Origin: SAR86 cluster bacterium AG-422-O05
Lineage (GTDB): Bacteria; Pseudomonadota; Gammaproteobacteria; Magnimaribacterales; D2472
Assembly (NCBI GenBank): GCA_003213495.1
Contig: QCMW01000001.1
Location: 620,001-684,000 of the forward strand
Direction: 5' to 3'
Length of the DNA: 64,000 bases
The notes beneath the pieces are model-generated. The model ran no database searches. It worked only from the letters and a program-made list of their open reading frames with translations, and was not told where the DNA came from. The position numbers and the translations under genes are program-made. Position 1 is the first letter of the stretch. Every line of letters starts with the position of its first letter. Shown one piece after another: positions 30,798 through 38,673 of the stretch.

Positions 30798-30829
30798 TTG
30801 AGGAAATACACTAGATATTGTATTAAAAT
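30798..30829 (+). promoter_or_regulatory. Candidate promoter for scpAB-rluB
   Basis: In the aroG-type/scpA divergent gap, TTGAGG at 30798-30803 is followed after 17 bases by TATTAA at 30821-30826, with an overlapping TAAAAT. Match to sigma-70 boxes is moderate (4 of 6 each). The palindrome at 30841-30854 would lie just downstream, near the transcription start. Confidence 0.35.
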
Positions 30830-30840
30830 AGCTAAAACTT

Positions 30841-30854
30841 ACACTATGTAGTGT
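30841..30854. promoter_or_regulatory. Palindrome (operator-like) just before scpA
   Basis: ACACTA-TG-TAGTGT is a perfect inverted repeat with 6-base arms, ending 6 bases before the scpA ATG. The word TACACTA also occurs at 30807-30813, 33 bases upstream, about three helical turns away. It could be a repressor site or a small 5' hairpin that controls ribosome access. No regulator is known. Confidence 0.35.
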
Positions 30855-30860
30855 TTAAAT

Positions 30861-31661
30861 ATGGATAATAATTATATTCAATCTGAATTACCTTTACCGA
30901 TTCGTAATCATTTTGAAATCTTGCCAGATGACTTATTTATTCCTCCAAATGCATTAGAGGTTTGCCTAGAATCATTTTCAGGACCACTTGACCTTCTTTT
31001 ATATTTAATAAAAAAAGAGAATATAAATATATTAGATTTAGATATTTCGCATATCACCGATCAATATCTTGAATATATTGAGTTAATGGATGCTTTGAAA
31101 TTTGATTTAGCAGCTGATTATCTTGTTATGGCAGCAACTCTTGCAGAAATTAAGTCTAGATTGATGCTGCCAAAAGAGTCTTTTGAGGATGAAGAGGAAG
31201 ATCCTAGAGCTTCACTAATTAAAAGACTGCAAGAATATCAAAGATATAAGTCTGTATCAGAAAAAATTGCAATTTTACCAAGGGTAGATAGAGATTTTTT
31301 TATTGCATCTGCCAACCTGCCAAAAATTGAACAAGAAAAAGCTGAAGAGACACTTTTCACAAAAGAAGAATTATTTGAAACTATAAAATTAGTTTTAACA
31401 AGACCTAACTATAAAAATAATCATCTAATTGATTACGAAGAATTATCAACCAAAGAGAGAATTCAAATATTATTAATGTTTTTCAAGAAGACTAATATAA
31501 TTAGCTTTTCAAAAACTTTGAAAAAGTCAGAAGGCAAAAAAGGAGCTGTAGTAACTCTATTAGCTTCTTTGGAACTTGCTAAAGATGGGTATGTTGAATT
31601 AGTTCAAAATAATTCAGAAGAACTTTTTATTAAGTCTTTAGGGAGCATTGCAATTGAATAA
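30861..31661 (+). CDS. scpA: Segregation and condensation protein A
   Basis: The kleisin subunit that bridges the SMC dimer in chromosome condensation. It has 266 residues. The N-terminal SMC-binding region includes FSGPLDLLLYLIKKENINIL near residue 38, the family signature, followed by LAADYLVMAATLAEIKSRLM near 101. The C-terminal winged helix contains VVTLLASLELAKDGYVEL. The N-terminus has about 30 extra residues before the kleisin fold. It overlaps scpB by 14 bases. Confidence 0.94.
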   Translation: MDNNYIQSELPLPIRNHFEILPDDLFIPPNALEVCLESFSGPLDLLLYLIKKENINILDLDISHITDQYLEYIELMDALKFDLAADYLVMAATLAEIKSRLMLPKESFEDEEEDPRASLIKRLQEYQRYKSVSEKIAILPRVDRDFFIASANLPKIEQEKAEETLFTKEELFETIKLVLTRPNYKNNHLIDYEELSTKERIQILLMFFKKTNIISFSKTLKKSEGKKGAVVTLLASLELAKDGYVELVQNNSEELFIKSLGSIAIE

Positions 31662-32208
31662 CTTAATTATTAATTCTGTAGAGGCTCTTTTATTTGGAAG
31701 TGGCAGACCCATAAGACTATCTGAAATTAGAAATATCTTAGAAAACTCTGGTACAAAAGCTGAATTAAGTGAAATCAAGCAAGCAATTAATGATTTGGAG
31801 GAAAGGTATGCAAATACTTCATTAGAAGTAAAAGAAGTAGCATCTGGTTATCGACTTCAAATCAGACAAGAACATAGTTCAAGTTTAAGTATTTTATGGA
31901 ATGAAAAGTCACCAAGAATGTCTAAGGCTTTGATGGAAACCATATCTATCATTGCTTACAAACAACCCGTTACCAGAGGTGATATTGAGGACATCAGAGG
32001 TGTTTCAGTCAATACTAGAAGCATAAGAAATCTATTAGAAAGAAACTGGATAAAGATTTCTGGATACAAAGAAGTTCCAGGAAGACCTGCTTTATATATA
32101 ACAACAAAAGATTTTCTTGATGATTTAAACTTACGAAGCTTAAATGATTTACCAGATCTTCCTGAGTTAGAAAATCAAGAAGACGATATTCTTTCACAAG
32201 TTGTTTAA
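31648..32208 (+). CDS. scpB: Segregation and condensation protein B
   Basis: Dimeric winged-helix partner of ScpA in the SMC complex. It has 186 residues. VEALLFGSGRPIRLSEI at the N-terminus, ALMETISIIAYKQPVTRGDI near residue 91 and GVSVNTRSIRNLLERNWIK near 114 are conserved, as is GRPALYITT near 146. TTG at 31648 is used here; another TTG lies two codons later. It is 3 bases from rluB, as in most gammaproteobacteria. Confidence 0.94.
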   Translation: MQLNNLIINSVEALLFGSGRPIRLSEIRNILENSGTKAELSEIKQAINDLEERYANTSLEVKEVASGYRLQIRQEHSSSLSILWNEKSPRMSKALMETISIIAYKQPVTRGDIEDIRGVSVNTRSIRNLLERNWIKISGYKEVPGRPALYITTKDFLDDLNLRSLNDLPDLPELENQEDDILSQVV

Positions 32209-32211
32209 TTA

Positions 32212-32943
32212 ATGCCCGAACGATTGCAAAAATTTCTAGCAAGATCTGGAATAGGCTCGCGAAGATTTTGTGAGAGTCTAATCAAATCAAATAAAATATT
32301 TGTAAATGAAAAAGTCGCAACTATTGGTTCTTCAGTCAGAGAGGGAGATGTTATCAAATACAATCATAAAGAAATTCAATACACTCAAGAGGAAAGTGAA
32401 ATCTTTCTTTTAATGCTGAATAAGCCTGAAGGAGTAATTTCATCAAATAAAAGACAAAATAAATTACCTATTGTTTTTGATTATTTGCCTAAATCAGATT
32501 CTAGTTGTAGATGGATTTCAATTGGTCGCCTAGATGTTAACTCTTCTGGGTTAATGCTTTTTACAAATAATGGAACTTTTGCAAATTTTTGTATGCATCC
32601 ATCATCCATGATTGATAGAGAATATCTAGTAAGGGCTAGAGGTAATTTTTCACCAGAAAAAAAAGAAAAGATGTTATCTGGAATTGAAATTGATGGCAAA
32701 ATTTTAAAATTAACAGATATTGTTGAAGGAGAAAAGCATTCAACTAATCAATGGTTTTCAGTATGTCTGATGAGCGGAAAAAATAGAGAGATAAGAAAAA
32801 TATTTGATTCTGTTGGACTTGAAATAAGCAGATTAAAAAGAACTAGATTCGGACCATTATTTTTGCCGCCTACATTAAAAAAGGGAGATCACTTAGAGTT
32901 ATCTAATAAGGAAATTGATTCTTTAGAAAACTATGGAACATAA
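32212..32943 (+). CDS. rluB: 23S rRNA pseudouridine synthase RluB-type
   Basis: Makes pseudouridine 2605 in 23S rRNA (by homology). It has 243 residues: an S4 RNA-binding domain at the N-terminus (RLQKFLARSGIGSRRFCESL), then the RsuA-family catalytic core with the aspartate in SIGRLDVNSSGLMLFTNNG near residue 103. The basic C-terminal extension of E. coli RluB is absent. The gene order scpA-scpB-rluB supports RluB over RluE or RsuA. Confidence 0.9.
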   Translation: MPERLQKFLARSGIGSRRFCESLIKSNKIFVNEKVATIGSSVREGDVIKYNHKEIQYTQEESEIFLLMLNKPEGVISSNKRQNKLPIVFDYLPKSDSSCRWISIGRLDVNSSGLMLFTNNGTFANFCMHPSSMIDREYLVRARGNFSPEKKEKMLSGIEIDGKILKLTDIVEGEKHSTNQWFSVCLMSGKNREIRKIFDSVGLEISRLKRTRFGPLFLPPTLKKGDHLELSNKEIDSLENYGT

Positions 32944-33544
32944 AAAAGCTTATAATTTTTTGTATAATAAATGCAAAAAAGAGGGACATAATGAGCTTGC
33001 AAATCACATTAAGCAGGTTGGACCTTTAAAGCTAAAAGTTTCAAATAAAACTTTTGTCACTCATCTTTCGAAAATAATTATTGGACAACAGGTATCTGTT
33101 GCAGCAGCACAGGCTATTTGGGATAGGACTAAGAAAGTTTTAAAACGAAATAAATACAAAAAACCAAATAAAAATCTTGATCTGCAGTTTAAAACAGCCG
33201 GATTATCAAGACAAAAAATAGAATATTTAAATGGAATTATATTTAATAAAAATATTAATGCTCTTACTAAAAATGAATTAAATAAAATGACTGCAGAAGA
33301 TTACTTTAAATTATTGATTGATATCAAAGGGATTGGTCCATGGTCTATAGAAATGTCAAGAATATTTTATATTGGCGATCCTGATGTTTTTTCAATTCTT
33401 GATTTAGGACTTAAAAATGCTCATTTAAAGATATTTAATATAGAATCTTATACCGAATCTTTTTATAAAACATTTTCACCATATAGAAGCTATATGTGTT
33501 TGTATCTTTGGCGCATTCTTGAAGATGAGAATGTTACTATTTAG
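32933..33544 (+). CDS. DNA-3-methyladenine glycosylase (AlkA-like, HhH-GPD)
   Basis: Excises alkylated bases from DNA. It has 203 residues with the helix-hairpin-helix LIDIKGIGPWSIEMSRIF near residue 128 and the catalytic aspartate in VFSILDLGLKNA near 154, which matches the AlkA pattern (PASDLGL). The IIGQQVSVAAAQAIWDR block near 48 is also typical. It lacks the N-terminal domain of E. coli AlkA, like the short Mag-type glycosylases. The ATG overlaps the end of rluB by 11 bases. It is convergent with the SDR gene. Confidence 0.88.
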   Translation: MEHKKAYNFLYNKCKKEGHNELANHIKQVGPLKLKVSNKTFVTHLSKIIIGQQVSVAAAQAIWDRTKKVLKRNKYKKPNKNLDLQFKTAGLSRQKIEYLNGIIFNKNINALTKNELNKMTAEDYFKLLIDIKGIGPWSIEMSRIFYIGDPDVFSILDLGLKNAHLKIFNIESYTESFYKTFSPYRSYMCLYLWRILEDENVTI

Positions 33545-33555
33545 TATAACCTTCA

Positions 33556-34296
33556 CTACCTATATTCAATATAGTTACCATCATGTGATGAGCTCTCACT
33601 AGCAAGCATCCACATATAGTAATTCATTAAATCATCTGGTTTTTTTAAACTAGATGGATCTTCTGCAGGATAAGCTATAGCACGCATATCTGTCTGAGTT
33701 GCTTTAGGATTAAAATTAAATATTTTTATATTTGAAACTGACTCTAATTCGTCAACGAGTATATCTGCAAGTGCATTTATTCCTGCTTTAGATACTGCGT
33801 ACGGCCCCCAATAGGCCTTTGCCTTTTTACTGATGCCTGATGTAGTGAAAATAATTCTTGGCGATAAAGAGTTTTGTAATAATGGAATTAAATATTTTGA
33901 AAGAATGAAAGAGCTTGTTAAGTTTACGTTTATGATTTTTTGCCACGTTTTCAAATCGAAGCCTTCGATATTAGACATTTTCTCTAAAATTGCTGCATTA
34001 AATACAATACCGTCAAGACATTTGTAATGCTTAAGTATGATTTTTGCTATTTCTTGAGCTTTTTCTTCATCAAGATAGTTTAAATCACATTTCAAAATGC
34101 AGGGCTCTGTTCCATAATCTTCCTTAATAAAGTCATAAAGTTCATCCATTTTTTTTTCATTTCTAGAAAGCAAAATTACATTAGCACCAAGTTGACTTAA
34201 TTTAATTACTAAAGATCTTCCAATACCCTTTGAGCATCCAGTAATTAGAATATTTTTATCTTTAAATTGACTATTTTTGATATCTTTTATATTCAT
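33556..34296 (-). CDS. Short-chain dehydrogenase/reductase (YciK-like)
   Basis: An NAD(P)-dependent oxidoreductase of 246 residues. The cofactor loop is ITGCSKGIGRSLV near residue 18, NAAIL near 100, and the catalytic Ser and Tyr-x-x-x-Lys read TTSGISKKAKAYWGPYAVSK near 150-170. The substrate is unknown. Its order with the HAD phosphatase and ubiG matches the Pseudomonas layout where this SDR is called YciK. It overlaps the phosphatase gene by 4 bases. Confidence 0.85.
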   Translation of the reverse strand: MNIKDIKNSQFKDKNILITGCSKGIGRSLVIKLSQLGANVILLSRNEKKMDELYDFIKEDYGTEPCILKCDLNYLDEEKAQEIAKIILKHYKCLDGIVFNAAILEKMSNIEGFDLKTWQKIINVNLTSSFILSKYLIPLLQNSLSPRIIFTTSGISKKAKAYWGPYAVSKAGINALADILVDELESVSNIKIFNFNPKATQTDMRAIAYPAEDPSSLKKPDDLMNYYMWMLASESSSHDGNYIEYR

Positions 34297-34958
34297 TTAA
34301 CAATGAAGGATTTTATTTCTACAACTTTTTTTACTTGACCACACTTCATGGAATCTACTTCATTTTTATTTATTGAATAGCCATATAAGCATGCAACAGT
34401 TTGAGCACCCGCACAAATACCAGCTTTGATATCATTTAAATGATCACCAAGATAAATAGTATTTTCAGGCTTTATATTCAGTTTCTTACAGGCTAGAAGT
34501 ATGCCCTCAGGATCTGGCTTTGAAATCTTTACATGATCAGGACATATCAAAACTTGAATATTTTTTAGCTCTAAAAAAGAATCTAATATTGGTTGAGCAT
34601 ATTTGTAGTGTTTATTAGTTACAACACCGTATTTGATAGATTCTTTGTCTAAAAATTTAATAAAATCAGACATGCCTTCAAATAAACTAGAATTATTCTT
34701 TAAATTTGATTCATACTCAGAAAGGAATTGATCTTTGTACAGATTAAAATTTTTATCATTTTCATTTATTTTGAAGAATAGTTTAATTAATTTTGATGTA
34801 CCTTCAGAAATATATGGCCTGAGTTCATCCATACTTACACATTCTTTGTTGTGATTTCTTAAAACATTATTAAGAGACTCAAGAAAGTCTGGAGCTGTAT
34901 CTACTAAAGTTCCGTCAAGGTCAAATAAAATTAACTTTGTTCTATGATTTTCTTGCAT
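34293..34958 (-). CDS. gph: HAD-IA phosphatase (Gph/MupP type)
   Basis: A cytosolic phosphatase of 221 residues. HAD motif I is LILFDLDGTLVDTAPDF near residue 9, motif II is VVTNKHYK near 113, motif III lies in CPDHVKISKPDPE and motif IV is TIYLGDHLNDIKAG near 169. The automatic name would be phosphoglycolate phosphatase. The order ubiG-phosphatase-SDR near gyrA is where Pseudomonas has MupP, an N-acetylmuramate 6-phosphate phosphatase of peptidoglycan recycling, so that role is equally likely. It overlaps ubiG by 17 bases. Confidence 0.83.
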   Translation of the reverse strand: MQENHRTKLILFDLDGTLVDTAPDFLESLNNVLRNHNKECVSMDELRPYISEGTSKLIKLFFKINENDKNFNLYKDQFLSEYESNLKNNSSLFEGMSDFIKFLDKESIKYGVVTNKHYKYAQPILDSFLELKNIQVLICPDHVKISKPDPEGILLACKKLNIKPENTIYLGDHLNDIKAGICAGAQTVACLYGYSINKNEVDSMKCGQVKKVVEIKSFIVK

Positions 34959-35637
34959 AGATTAAATAATTTACTCCAAGATCATTATTTAAATGAGCTT
35001 TATGAGTGATGGGATTATAAAACATACCTTTTGTTTCAATCACACTTCCTTTAGCATCTCTAACATATTTTGCTAAAGTTGATGGCTTTATAAATTTATC
35101 AAACTCGTGAGTACCTTTCGGCAAGATATTAAAGATATATTCTGCACCAACAATTGCGGTCAGCCATGATCTTGGATTTTTATTTATAGTAGATAAAAAT
35201 AAATCTCCTTCAGGCTTCAGCAAATCAATACAAGTAGCTACCAAAGAACTTGGATCTGGAACGTGTTCTAACACCTCTAAACAGGTCACGACATCATAGT
35301 ACTCATGGTATTGTTGGCTTAAATCCTCAGCTGTTTTTTCGTAATATTCAATATTTTTTTGATTATTTGACGCATGAAGTTTTGCAACTTCAATTCCTGG
35401 GCCTGCAGCATCTATTCCAGTAACCTTGGCACCAAAGTCATGAAGAGCTTCCGCCAGCAAGCCACCACCACAACCAACATCTAAAACTTTTTTGTTCTCA
35501 AGATCAGTTTTGTCTTTTATGTATTTTGCTCTTAAAGGGTTAATTACATGTAATGGTTTGAAGTCACCATTTTTATTCCACCACTCGTTCGCTATATCTG
35601 AAAATTTATTTACTTCTTGTTTATCAACATTTGTCAT
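34942..35637 (-). CDS. ubiG: Ubiquinone biosynthesis O-methyltransferase
   Basis: Performs both O-methylations in ubiquinone synthesis. It has 231 residues. The family start EVNKFSDIANEWWNKNGDFK, motif I VLDVGCGGGLLAEALHDFGA near residue 48 and the block CLEVLEHVPDP near 115 are present, as is GAEYIFNILPKGTHEF near 165. This implies a ubiquinone-based aerobic respiratory chain. It is the first gene of the ubiG-phosphatase-SDR operon and is divergent from the transhydrogenase operon. Confidence 0.94.
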   Translation of the reverse strand: MTNVDKQEVNKFSDIANEWWNKNGDFKPLHVINPLRAKYIKDKTDLENKKVLDVGCGGGLLAEALHDFGAKVTGIDAAGPGIEVAKLHASNNQKNIEYYEKTAEDLSQQYHEYYDVVTCLEVLEHVPDPSSLVATCIDLLKPEGDLFLSTINKNPRSWLTAIVGAEYIFNILPKGTHEFDKFIKPSTLAKYVRDAKGSVIETKGMFYNPITHKAHLNNDLGVNYLIYARKS

Positions 35638-35692
35638 ATGTGTATTCTAACTCTTATAGATTTAATTAAGAATAAATTAAAATACTATATTT

Positions 35693-35707
35693 TGTAGTTA
35701 GACTACA
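35693..35707. promoter_or_regulatory. Palindrome in the ubiG/pntA divergent gap
   Basis: TGTAGT-TAG-ACTACA is a perfect 6-base-arm inverted repeat, 56 bases upstream of ubiG. It is operator-like. A related word, CACTACATA, occurs near the pntA start region. No regulator is known for it. Confidence 0.35.
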
Positions 35708-35710
35708 GCC

Positions 35711-35747
35711 AAGCTCATCTAAAAAGTACATTTGTACTGAGCTTTTT
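35711..35747. terminator. Nested hairpin with T tract between divergent genes
   Basis: Outer arms AAGCTCA (35711-35717) and TGAGCTT (35738-35744) enclose an inner AGTACA-TT-TGTACT (35725-35738), and T residues at 35743-35747 follow on the + strand. A-rich sequence before the inner stem gives a T tract on the other strand, so it could terminate either way. A terminator between two genes that point away from each other has no obvious target, so it may instead be a leader hairpin or the end of a small RNA. Confidence 0.4.
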
Positions 35748-35754
35748 AATTTAA

Positions 35755-35781
35755 TTGACTTATTAGAACTGTTATTATTAA
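35755..35781 (+). promoter_or_regulatory. Candidate pntA promoter
   Basis: TTGACT at 35755-35760 is a good -35 box (5 of 6). TATTAA at 35776-35781 is a moderate -10 box, but the 15-base spacer is short. It lies about 30 bases before the GTG start of pntA. Confidence 0.4.
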
Positions 35782-35810
35782 CTTCACTACATAAATTTAA
35801 TATTTTAATT

Positions 35811-36929
35811 GTGATTATTACAGCCCTTAAATCTAACAATGACCTTGATAAACGGTCACCTCTTCATATGGAAACTGTTCGATCCTTAATTGATCTAGGC
35901 GCAGAAATTTGGTTTGAAGAAGATGTAGGTCATGGTATAAATATAAGTAATGAGGAGTTTGTTCAAGCCGGCCTAAAAAAACATACTAGAGAGGAGTGTT
36001 TAAAGAATGGAGATTTAATTCTTACCATTCAAGCTTTGAGCAGTGATGAATTAAATATCATAAAGCCACACTCTACCATTTTGGGCATGGTGAATCCTTT
36101 TAGTAATAGTCAGCTTATAAATTTATGTGCTGAGTTAAAAATTAATCTTGTTAGCATGGAATTCATTCCTAGGATAACAAGGGCACAAAAAATGGATGTT
36201 TTAAGTTCTCAAGCAAATTTAGCTGGATATGTTGCAGTGATTGAGTCAGCAAGAAATTTATCAACAGGCTTACCAATGATGATGACTGCAGCTGGAACAC
36301 TCAAACCAGCAAAAGTATTTGTAATTGGTGTTGGTGTGGCTGGTTTGCAAGCGATCGCAACTGCCAAGAGACTTGGTGCTAGGGTTGAGGCATTTGATAC
36401 TAGGGATGTTGTAGAAGAGCAGGTAAATTCTTTAGGTGCTAAGTTTGTAAAAATTGATTTAGGAGAAACAGGCCAAACAGAACAAGGATATGCAAAAGAA
36501 TTAACAGATGAGCAAATAAGCTACCAAAAAGAGCTTCAATCAAAAGTTTGTGAAAGATCGGATATTGTTATTACTACTGCCCAACTATTTGGCAGGCCTG
36601 CGCCGTTGCTCATAGATAATAAAACTATTGATAAGATGAAGCCTGGCAGTGTGATATTTGATATGGCAGTTGAATCTGGTGGGAATGTTGAAGGCTCAAA
36701 GCCTGATGAAATTGTTAAGAGAAATGGAGTAAAAATAATAGGTATCTCAAATTTGGCATCTCAAGTTGCGGGACATGCTTCATTAGCCTTGTCGAATAAT
36801 TTTAATAATTGGATAAAAGATTTTTATGATGCTGACAATTCAAAAATAAATTTTGATTTTGAAGATGAGATTATCAAAAGTAGTGTTTTGGTTTTTGATG
36901 GAAATATTAAAAATGAGAGGTTTCATTAA
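35811..36929 (+). CDS. pntAA: NAD(P) transhydrogenase subunit alpha, part 1 (NAD-binding)
   Basis: The soluble NAD(H)-binding domain I of the proton-translocating transhydrogenase, which uses proton-motive force to make NADPH. It has 372 residues with the alanine-dehydrogenase-like fold: VFVIGVGVAGLQAIATAKRL near residue 171, followed by FDTRDVVEEQVNSLGAKF, the mobile-loop region, and GSVIFDMAVESGGNVEGS near 280. It starts at GTG 35811. The alpha subunit is split from part 2, whose ATG overlaps this stop by 1 base, as in Rhodospirillum rather than E. coli. Confidence 0.94.
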   Translation: MIITALKSNNDLDKRSPLHMETVRSLIDLGAEIWFEEDVGHGINISNEEFVQAGLKKHTREECLKNGDLILTIQALSSDELNIIKPHSTILGMVNPFSNSQLINLCAELKINLVSMEFIPRITRAQKMDVLSSQANLAGYVAVIESARNLSTGLPMMMTAAGTLKPAKVFVIGVGVAGLQAIATAKRLGARVEAFDTRDVVEEQVNSLGAKFVKIDLGETGQTEQGYAKELTDEQISYQKELQSKVCERSDIVITTAQLFGRPAPLLIDNKTIDKMKPGSVIFDMAVESGGNVEGSKPDEIVKRNGVKIIGISNLASQVAGHASLALSNNFNNWIKDFYDADNSKINFDFEDEIIKSSVLVFDGNIKNERFH

Positions 36930-37210
36930 TGGAGACATATATATTACTTGGTTTTGTTCTTGTTCTATCAATCTATTTAGGATTGGAGTTAATTTCTAAG
37001 GTTCCAAGCACTTTGCATACACCATTGATGTCAGGGGCAAATGCCATATCAGGTATTGCATTGGTGGGAGCGCTTATGCTTGCCGTAGGTGACCAGTTTG
37101 GCCAACTTCAAGAAGTTCTTGCATTCCTCGCAGTAACTTTTGCATCAATCAATGTATTTGGAGGCTATCTTGTCACCAATAGAATGTTAAAAATGTTTAA
37201 GAAGAAATAA
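36929..37210 (+). CDS. pntAB: NAD(P) transhydrogenase subunit alpha, part 2 (membrane)
   Basis: The small membrane part of domain II, 93 residues with about three hydrophobic helices (about 3-20, 35-52 and 62-82). The family signature TLHTPLMSGANAISGIALVG near residue 29 is intact. It overlaps both neighbours by 1 base, so the three subunits are almost certainly co-translated. Together with PntB it forms the proton channel. Confidence 0.94.
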   Translation: METYILLGFVLVLSIYLGLELISKVPSTLHTPLMSGANAISGIALVGALMLAVGDQFGQLQEVLAFLAVTFASINVFGGYLVTNRMLKMFKKK

Positions 37211-38592
37211 TGTCAATTTTAATTGAAAACTTATCTACATTACAAAATGTTATTTACATAATATCTTCAATGTTATTTATAACAGGCATTAAGATGCTTG
37301 GTAAAGAAGATACTGCTGTGAGAGGTAATTTTTTATCAGCACTTGCAATGTTTATCGCTGTTAGCATCACATTAGTAAATGTTGTAAATCCATTGATAAT
37401 TATTATTGGTATTTCAGTTGGAGCAATTTTAGGATCAGTAATAGCACTTAAAGTCAAAATGACTTCAATACCTGAAATGGTTGCATTATTTAATGGTTTT
37501 GGAGGGCTTGCTACTTTTTTTATTGCTTGGTCAGAATATAGCACGACTCCAGAAAATTATTTTCAATACATCCTTATAATGCTAACAACTTTTATTGGTG
37601 GGGTTACATTTACTGGAAGCATTGTTGCTTATGGAAAATTGTCTGAAAGATTAACAATTAAGAAAACATCGCTAATCACAAAACTATTTACGACAATATT
37701 TTATGTGTCCTTATTTTATTTGATATATTCAGCTTTCTTTACTGATATTTTTGAACCTAATTTTGATTTTTATTTAATTCTAATAATTCTTACTTTGCTT
37801 GGCGGTATTGGATTTGTGCTTCCAATAGGAGGCGGTGATATGCCTGTAGTTATTTCATTGTTAAATTCTTTTTCAGGAATTGCTGCAGCCTTTGCAGGAT
37901 TGATGTTATTAAATAATGTTCTTATTGTTGCAGGTTCATTAGTAGGTGCCAGCGGACTTATCTTAACGATTATCATGGCTAAAGCAATGAATAGATCTAT
38001 TGGAAATATTTTATTTGTTGGTTATGCAGCATCTTCATCTGGCTCTAAAAGTGAAGAAACAGGAGAGGTTAAGCCAATTAATGTTTCAGATGCTTTTTTA
38101 ATTCTTGAAAATGCCAGTTCTGTATTAATTGTCCCAGGTTATGGGATGGCAGTTGCACAAGCTCAACATGTTGTCAGAGAGCTTGGAGAACTATTAGAAG
38201 CCAATGGAACTGAAGTTAAATATGGCATCCATCCGGTTGCTGGAAGAATGCCAGGACATATGAACGTATTATTAGCAGAAGCAAATGTTCCATACGATGT
38301 ATTAGTTGAGCCTGATGATGTAAATCCAACTATGGATAGCGTAGATGTTACAGTTGTAATAGGCGCTAATGATGTCGTTAATCCTTCAGCAACTGAAGAA
38401 CCAGGAAGCCCAATTTATGGAATGCCAATAATTGAAGTCCATAACTCTAGGACAGTTTTTGTGTTAAAAAGGTCTATGTCCTCAGGTTTTGCTGGTGTTC
38501 AAAATCCACTTTTCTTTAAAGAAAATACTCGTATGTTATTTGGAGATGCTAAGGAGTCAATAGGCGGCTTAGTCTCTGAATTTAAAGAATAA
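37210..38592 (+). CDS. pntB: NAD(P) transhydrogenase subunit beta
   Basis: Holds the larger membrane part (about nine hydrophobic helices to residue 265) and the cytosolic NADP(H)-binding domain III. It has 460 residues. Domain III starts near 290 with ENASSVLIVPGYGMAVAQAQ, the cofactor-binding turn, followed by YGIHPVAGRMPGHMNVLLAE and DVTVVIGANDVVNP. It ends the pntAA-pntAB-pntB operon, and gyrA follows after 81 bases. Confidence 0.95.
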   Translation: MSILIENLSTLQNVIYIISSMLFITGIKMLGKEDTAVRGNFLSALAMFIAVSITLVNVVNPLIIIIGISVGAILGSVIALKVKMTSIPEMVALFNGFGGLATFFIAWSEYSTTPENYFQYILIMLTTFIGGVTFTGSIVAYGKLSERLTIKKTSLITKLFTTIFYVSLFYLIYSAFFTDIFEPNFDFYLILIILTLLGGIGFVLPIGGGDMPVVISLLNSFSGIAAAFAGLMLLNNVLIVAGSLVGASGLILTIIMAKAMNRSIGNILFVGYAASSSGSKSEETGEVKPINVSDAFLILENASSVLIVPGYGMAVAQAQHVVRELGELLEANGTEVKYGIHPVAGRMPGHMNVLLAEANVPYDVLVEPDDVNPTMDSVDVTVVIGANDVVNPSATEEPGSPIYGMPIIEVHNSRTVFVLKRSMSSGFAGVQNPLFFKENTRMLFGDAKESIGGLVSEFKE

Positions 38593-38618
38593 TTTATCCC
38601 ATAAATATGTTAAAATAA

Positions 38619-38634
38619 TAGCTAATTTTAGCTA
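38619..38634. promoter_or_regulatory. Inverted repeat and -10-like sequence upstream of gyrA
   Basis: TAGCTAA-TT-TTAGCTA, a perfect 7-base-arm repeat, lies 39 bases before the gyrA ATG. TAAAAT, a possible -10 box, is at 38611-38616 just upstream, so the repeat would cover the first transcribed bases. gyrA is supercoiling-regulated in other bacteria; a role here is a guess. Confidence 0.35.
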
Positions 38635-38673
38635 AATATTTCTTACTAAAAATAGGGTTCAAAACAGCAAAAA

